Source: Thermococcus sp. (GTDB lineage Archaea; Methanobacteriota_B; Thermococci; Thermococcales; Thermococcaceae). From it: DNA of 5,784 nt. A program made the translations under genes and the position numbers. The stretch lies in contig JALTCK010000120.1 of assembly GCA_027074805.1 (NCBI GenBank), forward strand, positions 1-5,784, given 5' to 3'. Numbering within the stretch: the stretch's first letter is position 1; each line of letters starts with the position of its first letter. Below, piece after piece: positions 1 to 5,191 of the stretch. Below the pieces are notes generated by a model that ran no database searches, was not told the origin of the DNA, and worked only from the letters and a program-made list of their open reading frames with translations.

Positions 1-54
1 CTTCTCGGCTATGTGAGAATCGCTCCTGCTCCCCATCACCACGAGCACCTTCAT
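1..54 (-). CDS. purE: PurE, N5-CAIR mutase / AIR carboxylase family (N-terminal 18 codons only)
   Basis: Read on the minus strand from the ATG at 54-52, the codons give MKVLVVMGSRSDSHIAEK, still open at the window edge. A first beta strand followed by GS-x-SD is the signature start of the PurE family, where this loop binds the nucleotide phosphate. PurE acts in the cytoplasm on the carboxylation of aminoimidazole ribonucleotide in purine synthesis. Class I enzymes rearrange N5-CAIR made by PurK; class II enzymes use CO2 directly. Too little is visible to assign the class. A GGTGA ribosome binding site (64-60) lies 5 bases before the ATG, and a TATA-like box lies further upstream. The gene diverges from purD, another purine gene, which supports the identification. 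The call rests on 18 residues plus context. Confidence 0.85.
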   Translation of the reverse strand, partial: MKVLVVMGSRSDSHIAEK

Positions 55-59
55 TGACT

Positions 60-64
60 TCACC
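60..64 (-). promoter_or_regulatory. Ribosome binding site of purE
   Basis: On the minus strand GGTGA (64-60) precedes the purE ATG by 5 bases. It matches the 3' end of archaeal 16S rRNA and fixes the start at 54. Confidence 0.7.
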
Positions 65-84
65 AGATAGAGTTCGCTTTTACC

Positions 85-92
85 TTTATAAA
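85..92 (-). promoter_or_regulatory. TATA box of purE
   Basis: TTTATAAA on the minus strand, preceded by an A-rich BRE-like stretch (GCAAAAT). The usual archaeal distance of about 25 bases from box centre to start puts transcription initiation near 63-65, giving a leader of about 10 bases that barely contains the ribosome binding site. The box is nearly palindromic, so its direction is inferred from the gene it serves. Confidence 0.6.
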
Positions 93-104
93 TTTTGCCG
101 TTTT

Positions 105-114
105 AATGTAAAAA
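105..114. repeat. Shared 10-base word AATGTAAAAA (copy 1, purE/purD promoter region)
   Basis: AATGTAAAAA on the plus strand recurs exactly, in opposite orientation, at 4081-4090 in front of purS. Here it lies between the purE and purD TATA boxes and is part of a small inverted repeat, TTTTA (101-105), ATG, TAAAA (109-113). It may be a regulator site shared by the purine promoters, but two copies in AT-rich DNA could also arise by chance. Confidence 0.35.
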
Positions 115-119
115 CAAAG

Positions 120-127
120 CTTAAAAG
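120..127 (+). promoter_or_regulatory. TATA box of purD
   Basis: CTTAAAAG preceded by AAACAAAG, which resembles a BRE. The expected initiation point is near 149, about 12 bases before the chosen purD ATG. The box lies inside a perfect-armed inverted repeat, AGCTT-AA-AAGCT (118-129), which could be an operator or coincidence. Confidence 0.6.
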
Positions 128-150
128 CTCAAATTTTTTGACAAATAAAT

Positions 151-155
151 GGTGA
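151..155 (+). promoter_or_regulatory. Ribosome binding site that decides the purD start
   Basis: GGTGA sits 5 bases before the ATG at 161. The in-frame ATG at 149 overlaps this site, has no site of its own and adds four residues (MVKL) before the family's usual MRVLLVGGGG start. Confidence 0.75.
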
Positions 156-160
156 AGCTC

Positions 161-1477
161 ATGAGAGTTCTGCTCGTTGGTGGAGGCGGCAGAGAACACG
201 CCACCGGTGAAGCCCTCGTTAGGGATGGGGCTGAGCTCTATGTCGTCTCAAGGCACCAAAATCCGGGGCTGGCGAGGCTCGCCAAAGGCTACGGTTTAGC
301 CAAGGAAACTGACGTCGGAAAGGTTCTCGCCTATGCCGAGAAGTTCGGTGTTGATATGGCCTTCATAGGTTCGGAAGCACCGCTTGAGAAGGGCATCGTG
401 GACGTCCTTGATGAGAACGGTATTCCGGCTGTTGGCCCAACTAAAGCGGCCGCTCGACTCGAGACGGATAAGGCCTTTGCTCGCTCCTTCATGGAGGAGT
501 ATGAAATTCCTGGCAGGAAGCTCTTCCGCGTCTTCGATGACGTCTCCGAGATGCGCTCGTGGATAGACGATTTTGGAAAGCCTGTCGTTGTGAAGCCCCT
601 CGGGCTCACCGGCGGCAAGGGCGTTAAGGTCGTTGGATATCAGCTGAGGGACAACGAAGAAGCGAAAGCCTATGCCGAGGAGCTGATCAGGAAAGACGGC
701 CGGGTTCTCGTCGAAGAAAGGACGGACGGCGTGGAGTTCACCTTCCAGGTCTTCACGGACGGGAAGCGCGTCCTCCCCATGCCCCTCGCCCAGGACTATC
801 CCCACGCCTACGAAAATGATGAAGGCCCCATCACCGGTGGCATGGGCAGCTACTCGTGTTCAAGCCACCTCCTCCCCTTCGTTCTTAAGGAGGACTACGA
901 AAAGGCCCTCGAAACCCTGAAGGCAACCGTTGATGCCATGCGGAAGAACGGAACGCCCTACAGGGGAATCCTCTACGGCCAGTTCATGCTCTCCAGGGAA
1001 GGCCCCGTCATAATCGAGTACAACGCCCGCTTCGGCGACCCGGAGGCCATGAACGTCCTCCCGCTCCTCAAGACGAGCCTGCTTGATGTTGCCGAAGGAA
1101 TCGTTGACGGAAAGCTGGGGAGTGCTGAGTTTGAGAAAAAGGCGACGGTCGTCAAGTACCTCGCACCCAAGGGCTATCCAACGAACCCGGTTAAAGGTGT
1201 CCGGGTCGAGGTTGATGAAAAGGCTGTAGCCGAAACCGGGGCGAAGCTCTACTATGCCTCCGTTGACGAGAACCTCACGCTCCTCGGTTCCCGTGCCATA
1301 GCGGTCGTTGGCATCGCCGATACCCTAGAAGAGGCGGAGGGGATAGCGCAGAGCGCCATCGGCCACGTTAAGGGAGAGCTGTTCTACCGGAGGGATGTGG
1401 GCACTAGGGAGAGCGTCGAGAAGAGGATCCGCCTGATGGGGGAGTTTGGAAGGGAATTCGAGCCGAATTCATGCTGA
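161..1477 (+). CDS. purD: Phosphoribosylamine-glycine ligase (GAR synthetase)
   Basis: PurD joins phosphoribosylamine and glycine using ATP, the second step of purine synthesis, in the cytoplasm. The 438-residue product has the normal family length. It opens with VLLVGGGGREHA (3-14), the N-domain signature. Family residues PTKAAARLETDKAFA follow at 93-107, before the ATP-grasp domain. That domain has K145 and the glycine-rich loop LGLTGGKG (147-154), TGGMG (225-229) and the metal-binding strand IIEYNARFGDPE (284-295), with E286 and N288 as expected ligands. The C-terminal domain runs from about 328. The loop reads KPLGLTGGKG instead of the bacterial KADGLAAGKG, which I take as an archaeal variant, not damage. 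ATG 161 is chosen over ATG 149 because GGTGA precedes it and the protein then starts at the conserved strand. The stop overlaps the purP ribosome binding site, so the two genes are probably co-transcribed and translationally coupled. Confidence 0.96.
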   Translation: MRVLLVGGGGREHATGEALVRDGAELYVVSRHQNPGLARLAKGYGLAKETDVGKVLAYAEKFGVDMAFIGSEAPLEKGIVDVLDENGIPAVGPTKAAARLETDKAFARSFMEEYEIPGRKLFRVFDDVSEMRSWIDDFGKPVVVKPLGLTGGKGVKVVGYQLRDNEEAKAYAEELIRKDGRVLVEERTDGVEFTFQVFTDGKRVLPMPLAQDYPHAYENDEGPITGGMGSYSCSSHLLPFVLKEDYEKALETLKATVDAMRKNGTPYRGILYGQFMLSREGPVIIEYNARFGDPEAMNVLPLLKTSLLDVAEGIVDGKLGSAEFEKKATVVKYLAPKGYPTNPVKGVRVEVDEKAVAETGAKLYYASVDENLTLLGSRAIAVVGIADTLEEAEGIAQSAIGHVKGELFYRRDVGTRESVEKRIRLMGEFGREFEPNSC

Positions 1478-1483
1478 GGTGAT
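1476..1483 (+). promoter_or_regulatory. purP ribosome binding site overlapping the purD stop codon
   Basis: GAGGTGAT uses the last two bases of the purD TGA (1475-1477) and lies 4 bases before the ATG at 1488. A ribosome ending purD would stop on the purP loading site. This favours ATG 1488 over the in-frame TTG at 1446 and GTG at 1479. Confidence 0.75.
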
Positions 1484-1487
1484 TGGG

Positions 1488-2630
1488 ATGATAGGTAGAG
1501 ATGAGATTTTGAGCGTTCTTGAAAGATACGACCCCAAGAAAATCACCGTTGGAGTCATCGGGAGCCACTCCGCGCTGGACATAGCCGACGGTGCGAAGGA
1601 GGAGGGCCTGCCCGTTCTCGTTGTCGCCCAGAGGGGCAGGCACAGGACCTACGCGGAGTACTTCAAGCTCCGGAGGACGAAAGACGGTCTGACCAAGGGG
1701 TTCATTGACGAGGTTGTAATCCTTGAGAGGTTCGCCCAAATAACCGAGATTCAGGAGGAGCTGGTGAAGAGGAACGTTATCTTCGTTCCGAACCGATCCT
1801 TCGTGGTCTACACCGGCATTGACAGGGTTGAGAACGAGTTTCACGTTCCGCTCTTCGGCAGCAGAAACCTCCTCAGGAGCGAGGAGAGGAGTGAGGAGAA
1901 GAGCTACTACTGGCTGCTTGAGAAAGCTAAGCTCCCCTATCCAGAACCTGTAAATCCGGAGGAGATTGACGAGGTAGGCCTCGTCATCGTCAAGCTCCCG
2001 CACGCGAAGAAGAGGCTTGAGCGCGGCTTCTTTACAGCCGCTTCCTACAAGGAGTTCCGCGAGAAGGCCGAACGCTTGAAGAAGCTTGGCGTGATTACAG
2101 AAGAAGACCTCGCGGGAGCGAGGATAGAGCGCTACATCATAGGCCCCGTCTTCAACTTCGACTTCTTCTACTCCCCGATTGACGGGGAGATTGAGCTTCT
2201 GGGAATCGACTGGCGCTTCGAGACCAGTCTGGACGGCCACGTTCGCCTGCCCGCTTCCCAGCAGCTCACCCTGCCGGAGCACCAGTTCGAGCCGGAGTAT
2301 ACGGTAACCGGCCACGCGTCTTCAACGCTCCGCGAGAGCCTTTTGGAGAAGGTCTTCGACATGGCCGAGAGGTACGTGAAGGCGACACAGGAGTACTATC
2401 CGCCCGGAATAATCGGGCCGTTCACCCTCCAGACGGCCGTCGATAAGGATCTCAACTTCTACATCTACGACGTTGCTCCGAGGACGGGGGGAGGAACTAA
2501 CATCCACATGGCGATTGGCCATCCCTACGGCAATGCCCTCTGGAGGAAGCTGATGAGCACGGGAAGAAGGGTGGCCTTGGAGATAAAGCGTGCGATTGAG
2601 CTGGATGAATTGAAAAAGGTGGTTACATGA
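1488..2630 (+). CDS. purP: PurP-family ATP-grasp protein (FAICAR synthetase-like, divergent paralog)
   Basis: PurP makes FAICAR from AICAR, formate and ATP in archaea, replacing the folate-dependent transformylase half of PurH. The 380-residue product can be aligned by eye, from memory, with the Methanocaldococcus enzyme almost end to end. GSHSALDIADGAK (25-37) includes the conserved His27. Other matches are VPLFG (120-124), FDFFYSPIDGEIELLGID (224-241), PPGIIGPFTLQ (305-315) and RTGGGTN (332-338). Two key places differ. The ATP-grasp loop that reads GARGGRGYF in the canonical enzyme reads HAKKRLERGFF here (172-182). The usual Glu of the FE-x-SAR strand is Asp328 in YDVAPR. Thermococcales are recalled to carry two PurP paralogs, and this resembles the non-canonical one. 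It may therefore be a variant enzyme, an enzyme with another substrate, or a partner subunit. Family membership is secure; FAICAR synthetase activity is not. Confidence 0.85.
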   Translation: MIGRDEILSVLERYDPKKITVGVIGSHSALDIADGAKEEGLPVLVVAQRGRHRTYAEYFKLRRTKDGLTKGFIDEVVILERFAQITEIQEELVKRNVIFVPNRSFVVYTGIDRVENEFHVPLFGSRNLLRSEERSEEKSYYWLLEKAKLPYPEPVNPEEIDEVGLVIVKLPHAKKRLERGFFTAASYKEFREKAERLKKLGVITEEDLAGARIERYIIGPVFNFDFFYSPIDGEIELLGIDWRFETSLDGHVRLPASQQLTLPEHQFEPEYTVTGHASSTLRESLLEKVFDMAERYVKATQEYYPPGIIGPFTLQTAVDKDLNFYIYDVAPRTGGGTNIHMAIGHPYGNALWRKLMSTGRRVALEIKRAIELDELKKVVT

Positions 2631-2633
2631 TCT

Positions 2634-2660
2634 CTCCATTAATTTTGGAGTCCAATTTTT
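2634..2660 (+). terminator. Possible terminator after purP
   Basis: A 5-base-pair hairpin CTCCA/TGGAG (2634-2638 with 2646-2650, 7-base loop) is followed by a T-rich stretch ending in five Ts (2656-2660). Archaeal termination depends mainly on T-runs, so the hairpin may be incidental. A break here fits the separate promoter of the next gene. Confidence 0.35.
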
Positions 2661-2779
2661 GCCCCATCCATATTATCCGCAAGAACTTCTGGGGCAGCAA
2701 TGAAAGCCAACGGAATTGCAGGTTTTCCCTCAAGGTACCGTATTATATTCGAGGAACGTTTTTTAAGGCTCCATGAAAG
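2639..2779 (-). other. 46-codon antisense open stretch, possible gene remnant
   Basis: On the minus strand a frame is open from just after a TAG (2782-2780) to a TAA (2641-2639). Part of the translation looks protein-like: NIIRYLEGKPAIP, then AFIAAPEVLADNMDGAKIG. It has no suitable start codon or ribosome binding site. I do not recognise the family. The opposite strand in the mirrored register is open over the same stretch, so codon structure alone does not settle the direction. It may be the decayed 3' end of a gene once convergent with purP, or chance. Its stop lies 8 bases beyond the purP stop. Confidence 0.25.
2759..2766 (+). promoter_or_regulatory. Candidate TATA box of the MFS transporter gene
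   Basis: The T-rich GTTTTTTAAGG region would place initiation near 2788, with a leader of about 30 bases. A second candidate, TATTATAT (2741-2748), lies slightly upstream. Neither is as clear as the purD and purS boxes. Confidence 0.35.
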
Positions 2780-2810
2780 CTAACTCTGTTTCCCATATCC
2801 AATTAATTCG

Positions 2811-2818
2811 GGGGTGAT
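2811..2818 (+). promoter_or_regulatory. Ribosome binding site supporting a TTG start
   Basis: GGGGTGAT lies 3 bases before TTG 2822 (GGTGA itself is 4 bases away). No ATG sits at this distance; the next in-frame ATG, at 2852, has no such site and would cut into the first membrane helix. Confidence 0.65.
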
Positions 2819-2821
2819 AAC

Positions 2822-4021
2822 TTGAGCGATAACCGATGGAAGTTTGCCTTAATGGACATGATGGTCGTAGCGGCCGGTTTTGGGACGATGCACATGCTTG
2901 AGAAATTTAAGGGCACCGTTCTGACACATTACGGTATAACCGAGGCCGCAATGGGATACCAGCAGACAGCCTTCGTCGTCGGTCTCTTTGTCGCATTCCT
3001 CCTAGGAGGGACAAGCCTCTTCAAAGGCTCATTCAAGAGAAGTGTAGCATTAATAGTCAGTTTTGCAGCCATACCCCAGTTCATAATTCCCTTCGTAGGG
3101 AGCTGGTGGGTTGTCGTGTTCCTGCGCTTCTTCCAAGGTTTCATAGTTGCCCTCATAGCGGTCTTCAGCAACCAAGTCGGCAGGCTCTTTCTGGCAGAGA
3201 GGCCCTTTGCAAAAGGTATAATCCTCTCAGGAATCTTCTGGGGAGGAATTTATGGCATAAGCCTTGCCAAGTGGGCCTCCCACAGTTATACGGGCTGGGA
3301 AGCTGTTAGAGTAGCATTCCTCATCTCGGCCATTGTAATGTACCTCATTCTCGGCCTCTGGTGGCTCCTCGTGGAGGACTTTGAAATACCGAAAGAGAAG
3401 TCAAGTACAAAGGGAGCAAACGTCTGGAAGATGCCTTTCACATGGGTCTTTGGCTTTACGTTCTTCCCAGCGCTCTGGGTTATTTTTACCCTTGGCTCGT
3501 TCACACTCCACCATGCGGAGTTCTCAAGCTCCGAGACAGCCAACCTCGTGATGACTCTCGAAGTATCGATGGCGCTCTGGTCAATAGTCATGGGATATTT
3601 AGGTTACCGCCTCTCGGTCAGAAACACCTCCAACCGCGGACTCTTCAAGGCAATAGTCAACGTTATGACACTCTCCTATGCCGTGACATTTATCGGGCTC
3701 TTCTTTGTATGGAAGAGCATCCTTTCCAGCAACTACACCCTGGCCATGCTTGGCCTGGCTCTAACGGGAATCGTTCAGGGGACCGGCCCAGCATTTTGGA
3801 CTACCGCCCCGGCGACGTACCCCAAGGAAATCTACCCCGAGGCCAGCTTCGCCCTTGGACTTATCTCAAACTCAGCAAACGCCATCGCTCCTAACGTTAT
3901 GTTCCTACTGGTGAGCGGTATCACTCAGGGGATGGCCATATTCCTTGCGATGCCCCTCATAGGCATAGCCCTCCTCCTGACATCCTCTAAGATGAAACTC
4001 CCGGTAGAGGAGTTTAGCTGA
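2822..4021 (+). CDS. 12-helix major facilitator superfamily transporter, substrate unknown
   Basis: The 399-residue product is an integral membrane protein of normal MFS length. Hydrophobic segments lie near residues 8-25, 46-67, 72-92, 95-117, 131-150, 162-184, 206-229, 241-264, 276-297, 304-327, 341-364 and 369-387. The charged stretch at 185-203 (EDFEIPKEKSS...) is the usual cytoplasmic loop between the two six-helix halves. LRFFQGFIVA (101-110) in helix 4 resembles the MFS RF-x-QG motif, and GIVQGTGPAFW (316-326) in helix 10 may line the pathway. It starts at TTG behind GGGGTGAT. It lies between purP and purS on the same strand, with gaps of 191 and 80 bases and probably its own promoter. 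Context suggests purine-related transport, such as uptake of a base or nucleoside or export of an intermediate, but nothing in the sequence identifies the substrate. Its weaker GC bias at third positions could simply reflect membrane composition. Confidence 0.85.
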   Translation: MSDNRWKFALMDMMVVAAGFGTMHMLEKFKGTVLTHYGITEAAMGYQQTAFVVGLFVAFLLGGTSLFKGSFKRSVALIVSFAAIPQFIIPFVGSWWVVVFLRFFQGFIVALIAVFSNQVGRLFLAERPFAKGIILSGIFWGGIYGISLAKWASHSYTGWEAVRVAFLISAIVMYLILGLWWLLVEDFEIPKEKSSTKGANVWKMPFTWVFGFTFFPALWVIFTLGSFTLHHAEFSSSETANLVMTLEVSMALWSIVMGYLGYRLSVRNTSNRGLFKAIVNVMTLSYAVTFIGLFFVWKSILSSNYTLAMLGLALTGIVQGTGPAFWTTAPATYPKEIYPEASFALGLISNSANAIAPNVMFLLVSGITQGMAIFLAMPLIGIALLLTSSKMKLPVEEFS

Positions 4022-4030
4022 GCCCTCCAC

Positions 4031-4051
4031 CTGTTATTCTTCTACATTTTT
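4031..4051 (+). terminator. T-rich terminator after the MFS gene
   Basis: A pyrimidine-rich stretch with interrupted Ts ends in TTTTT (4047-4051), ten bases past the MFS stop codon. This is the usual form of an archaeal terminator. It has no hairpin and lies just upstream of the purS TATA box. Confidence 0.45.
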
Positions 4052-4065
4052 CAGTCAAAATAACC

Positions 4066-4073
4066 CTTAAAAA
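4066..4073 (+). promoter_or_regulatory. TATA box of purS-purQ
   Basis: CTTAAAAA in the context AACCCTTAAAAAC is a good archaeal TATA box. Initiation is expected near 4095, about 15 bases before the purS ATG. This makes purS-purQ a transcription unit of its own, apart from any read-through from the MFS gene. Confidence 0.6.
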
Positions 4074-4080
4074 CTATGAA

Positions 4081-4090
4081 TTTTTACATT
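4081..4090. repeat. Shared 10-base word AATGTAAAAA (copy 2, purS promoter, inverted)
   Basis: TTTTTACATT on the plus strand is the exact reverse complement of 105-114. Here it lies between the TATA box and the expected transcription start, where a bound protein could block initiation. An 8-base version, ATGTAAAA, also occurs at 5081-5088 before the lipoprotein gene, which weakens specificity for purine genes. Confidence 0.35.
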
Positions 4091-4100
4091 TCCCTGGTAA

Positions 4101-4105
4101 GGTGA
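4101..4105 (+). promoter_or_regulatory. Ribosome binding site that decides the purS start
   Basis: GGTGA lies 5 bases before ATG 4111. In-frame GTG 4102 and ATG 4105 overlap this site and are unlikely starts. Confidence 0.7.
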
Positions 4106-4110
4106 TGCAA

Positions 4111-4353
4111 ATGAAGTGGAGGGTTACCGTCACAGTTCGCCTTAAGGAAGGCCTAAACGACCCGGAGGGAAGGGTCATCGGGAAGGCCCTGAAGAACCTC
4201 AGCTACTCTGTGGAGAACCTCAGGGTTCCGAAGTGCTTCGAGTTCGAGCTGGAGAGCGATAATCCGGAGGAAGAGGTCGAGGAGATGTGCAGGAAGCTCT
4301 TGGCAAACCCGCTCATCCACAGCTGGGAGTACAGCATCGAACCGGTGAGCTGA
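4111..4353 (+). CDS. purS: FGAM synthase small subunit PurS
   Basis: PurS is the small subunit of the three-part formylglycinamidine ribonucleotide synthase. It joins PurQ (glutaminase) to PurL (ATP-dependent synthetase) so that ammonia can pass between them. The 80-residue product has normal family length. It shows the usual beta-alpha-beta pattern: strand VTVTVRLKEGLNDPEG (5-20), helix GRVIGKALKNL (20-30), strand CFEFELES (42-49), an acidic helix EEEVEEMCRKLLAN (53-66) and the family ending NPLIHSWEYSIEP (66-78). LKEGLNDPEG is the most recognisable motif. ATG 4111 is preferred because GGTGA lies 5 bases upstream. purQ starts one base after its stop, so the two subunits should be made together. 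purL, often adjacent in other organisms, is not in this window. Confidence 0.95.
   Translation: MKWRVTVTVRLKEGLNDPEGRVIGKALKNLSYSVENLRVPKCFEFELESDNPEEEVEEMCRKLLANPLIHSWEYSIEPVS
4344..4348 (+). promoter_or_regulatory. purQ ribosome binding site inside the end of purS
   Basis: GGTGA lies within the last purS codons, 6 bases before the purQ ATG at 4355. Translation of the two subunits is probably coupled. Confidence 0.65.
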
Positions 4354-4354
4354 A

Positions 4355-5026
4355 ATGGTAAAGTTCGCGGTCGTCGTTTTCCCGGGGAGCAACTGCGACT
4401 TCGAAACAGAGAGGGCCATAAGGAAGGCGGGCGCCGAGGCCGAGCGCGTCTGGTACAAAACCAGCCTGAAGGACTTCGACGGCGTTATCCTTCCCGGCGG
4501 CTTCAGCTACGCCGACTATCTCAGGGCCGGGGCAATAGCGGCCCGTCAGGAGATAATGGAGGAGGTCAAGGAGTTCGCCCGCGAGGGGAGGCCCGTTCTG
4601 GGGATATGCAACGGCTTTCAAATCCTAACGGAGGCGGGCCTCCTTTCCGGGGCTTTGAGGCCCAACAAAATCCCGCGCTTCCTCTGCAGGTGGGTTCACC
4701 TTCGCGTTAACGATATCGAAACGCCGTTTACATCACTCTACGAGCCGGGGGAGGTCATAAGGATGCCGATAGCTCACGCCGAGGGCAACTACTACGTCGA
4801 CGACCCGTCAAAGGTCAGAGTAGTCCTCCAGTACAGCGATGAAAATGGCAACATAACCGAGGAGGCGAACCCGAACGGTTCCGTCCTCAACATAGCGGCG
4901 GTTGCCAACGAGAAGGGAAACGTCCTCGGGACTATGCCTCACCCGGAGAGGGCGAGCGACCGCTTTCTGGGCAGTGAGGACGGGTTAAGGGTTTTCAGGA
5001 GCATGGTCGAGTGGGCGAGGAGGTGA
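4355..5026 (+). CDS. purQ: FGAM synthase glutaminase subunit PurQ
   Basis: PurQ is a class I glutamine amidotransferase that releases ammonia from glutamine for PurL, the fourth step of purine synthesis, in the cytoplasm. The 223-residue product is of normal length for a free-standing PurQ. It begins KFAVVVFPGSNCD (3-15), the family start. GVILPGGFSYADYLRAGAIA (43-62) holds the oxyanion-side loop. GICNGFQ (83-89) carries the nucleophile Cys85, and TMPHPER (193-199) carries His196 and Glu198 of the catalytic triad. PIAHAEGNYY (138-147) is also typical. All catalytic residues are present. It begins one base after purS and has its ribosome binding site inside purS. The last codons, AGG AGG TGA, happen to form a near-perfect ribosome binding sequence, but no start codon follows. 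Confidence 0.97.
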   Translation: MVKFAVVVFPGSNCDFETERAIRKAGAEAERVWYKTSLKDFDGVILPGGFSYADYLRAGAIAARQEIMEEVKEFAREGRPVLGICNGFQILTEAGLLSGALRPNKIPRFLCRWVHLRVNDIETPFTSLYEPGEVIRMPIAHAEGNYYVDDPSKVRVVLQYSDENGNITEEANPNGSVLNIAAVANEKGNVLGTMPHPERASDRFLGSEDGLRVFRSMVEWARR

Positions 5027-5032
5027 TTAGCC

Positions 5033-5050
5033 CCTTTTCATTTCTTTTTG
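5033..5050 (+). terminator. T-rich terminator after purQ
   Basis: TTTT, TTT and TTTTT runs (5035-5049) begin nine bases past the purQ stop codon, with no hairpin. This is a typical archaeal oligo-T terminator and marks the likely end of the purS-purQ transcript. Confidence 0.6.
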
Positions 5051-5120
5051 TCTTCCCTGTTAGTGGGGATCTACAAGACTATGTAAAATGGGAGGACAGG
5101 TTTTCGCATATGATAACAAC

Positions 5121-5128
5121 TATTAAAA
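5121..5128 (+). promoter_or_regulatory. TATA box of the lipoprotein gene
   Basis: TATTAAAA, followed by GG, places initiation near 5150, about 40 bases before the ATG. Apart from this box and the T-rich run, I see no gene in the 165-base gap between purQ and the lipoprotein. Confidence 0.5.
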
Positions 5129-5177
5129 GGTTGGGTATTGAACACACTCCACAAAAATCGTAGAGCCAGAACTCAAT

Positions 5178-5184
5178 GGGAGGG
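5178..5184 (+). promoter_or_regulatory. Ribosome binding site of the lipoprotein gene
   Basis: GGGAGGG lies 7 bases before ATG 5192. It lacks the GGTGA form used by the purine genes. The upstream ATG at 5176 is out of frame. Confidence 0.5.
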
Positions 5185-5191
5185 CAACGTT

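Noticed and set aside
446..463. NotI and XhoI sites side by side, resembling a cloning linker
   Set aside because: The bases encode AAARLE within PTKAAARLETDKAFA, which fits the PurD family at this position, so this is natural sequence.
296..805. 169-codon minus-strand open frame inside purD
   Set aside because: Antisense of a well-conserved ATP-grasp gene; no family resemblance and no start signal.
1454..1470. Two EcoRI sites 11 bases apart near the end of purD
   Set aside because: They encode the in-frame purD tail (EFEPNS) and lead straight into the purP ribosome binding site; no sign of a join in the coding pattern.
1404..2315. 303-codon open frame on the minus strand across purP
   Set aside because: It is the antisense shadow of purP. 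Its translation is Leu/Val-rich without recognisable domains, it has no ribosome binding site, and the plus-strand reading matches a known family throughout.
2660..2696. Hairpin TGCCCC ... GGGGCA after purP
   Set aside because: Only 6 base pairs with a 25-base loop and no supporting second element; too weak for a riboswitch or terminator call.
3442..3894. 150-codon plus-strand frame inside the transporter gene
   Set aside because: Alternate frame of a clear 12-helix membrane protein; its product has no coherent pattern.
5087..5183. Direct repeat AATGGGAGG at 5087-5095 and 5175-5183
   Set aside because: Short and purine-rich; the second copy contains the ribosome binding site. The first is followed by a 12-codon frame only. 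Probably chance.
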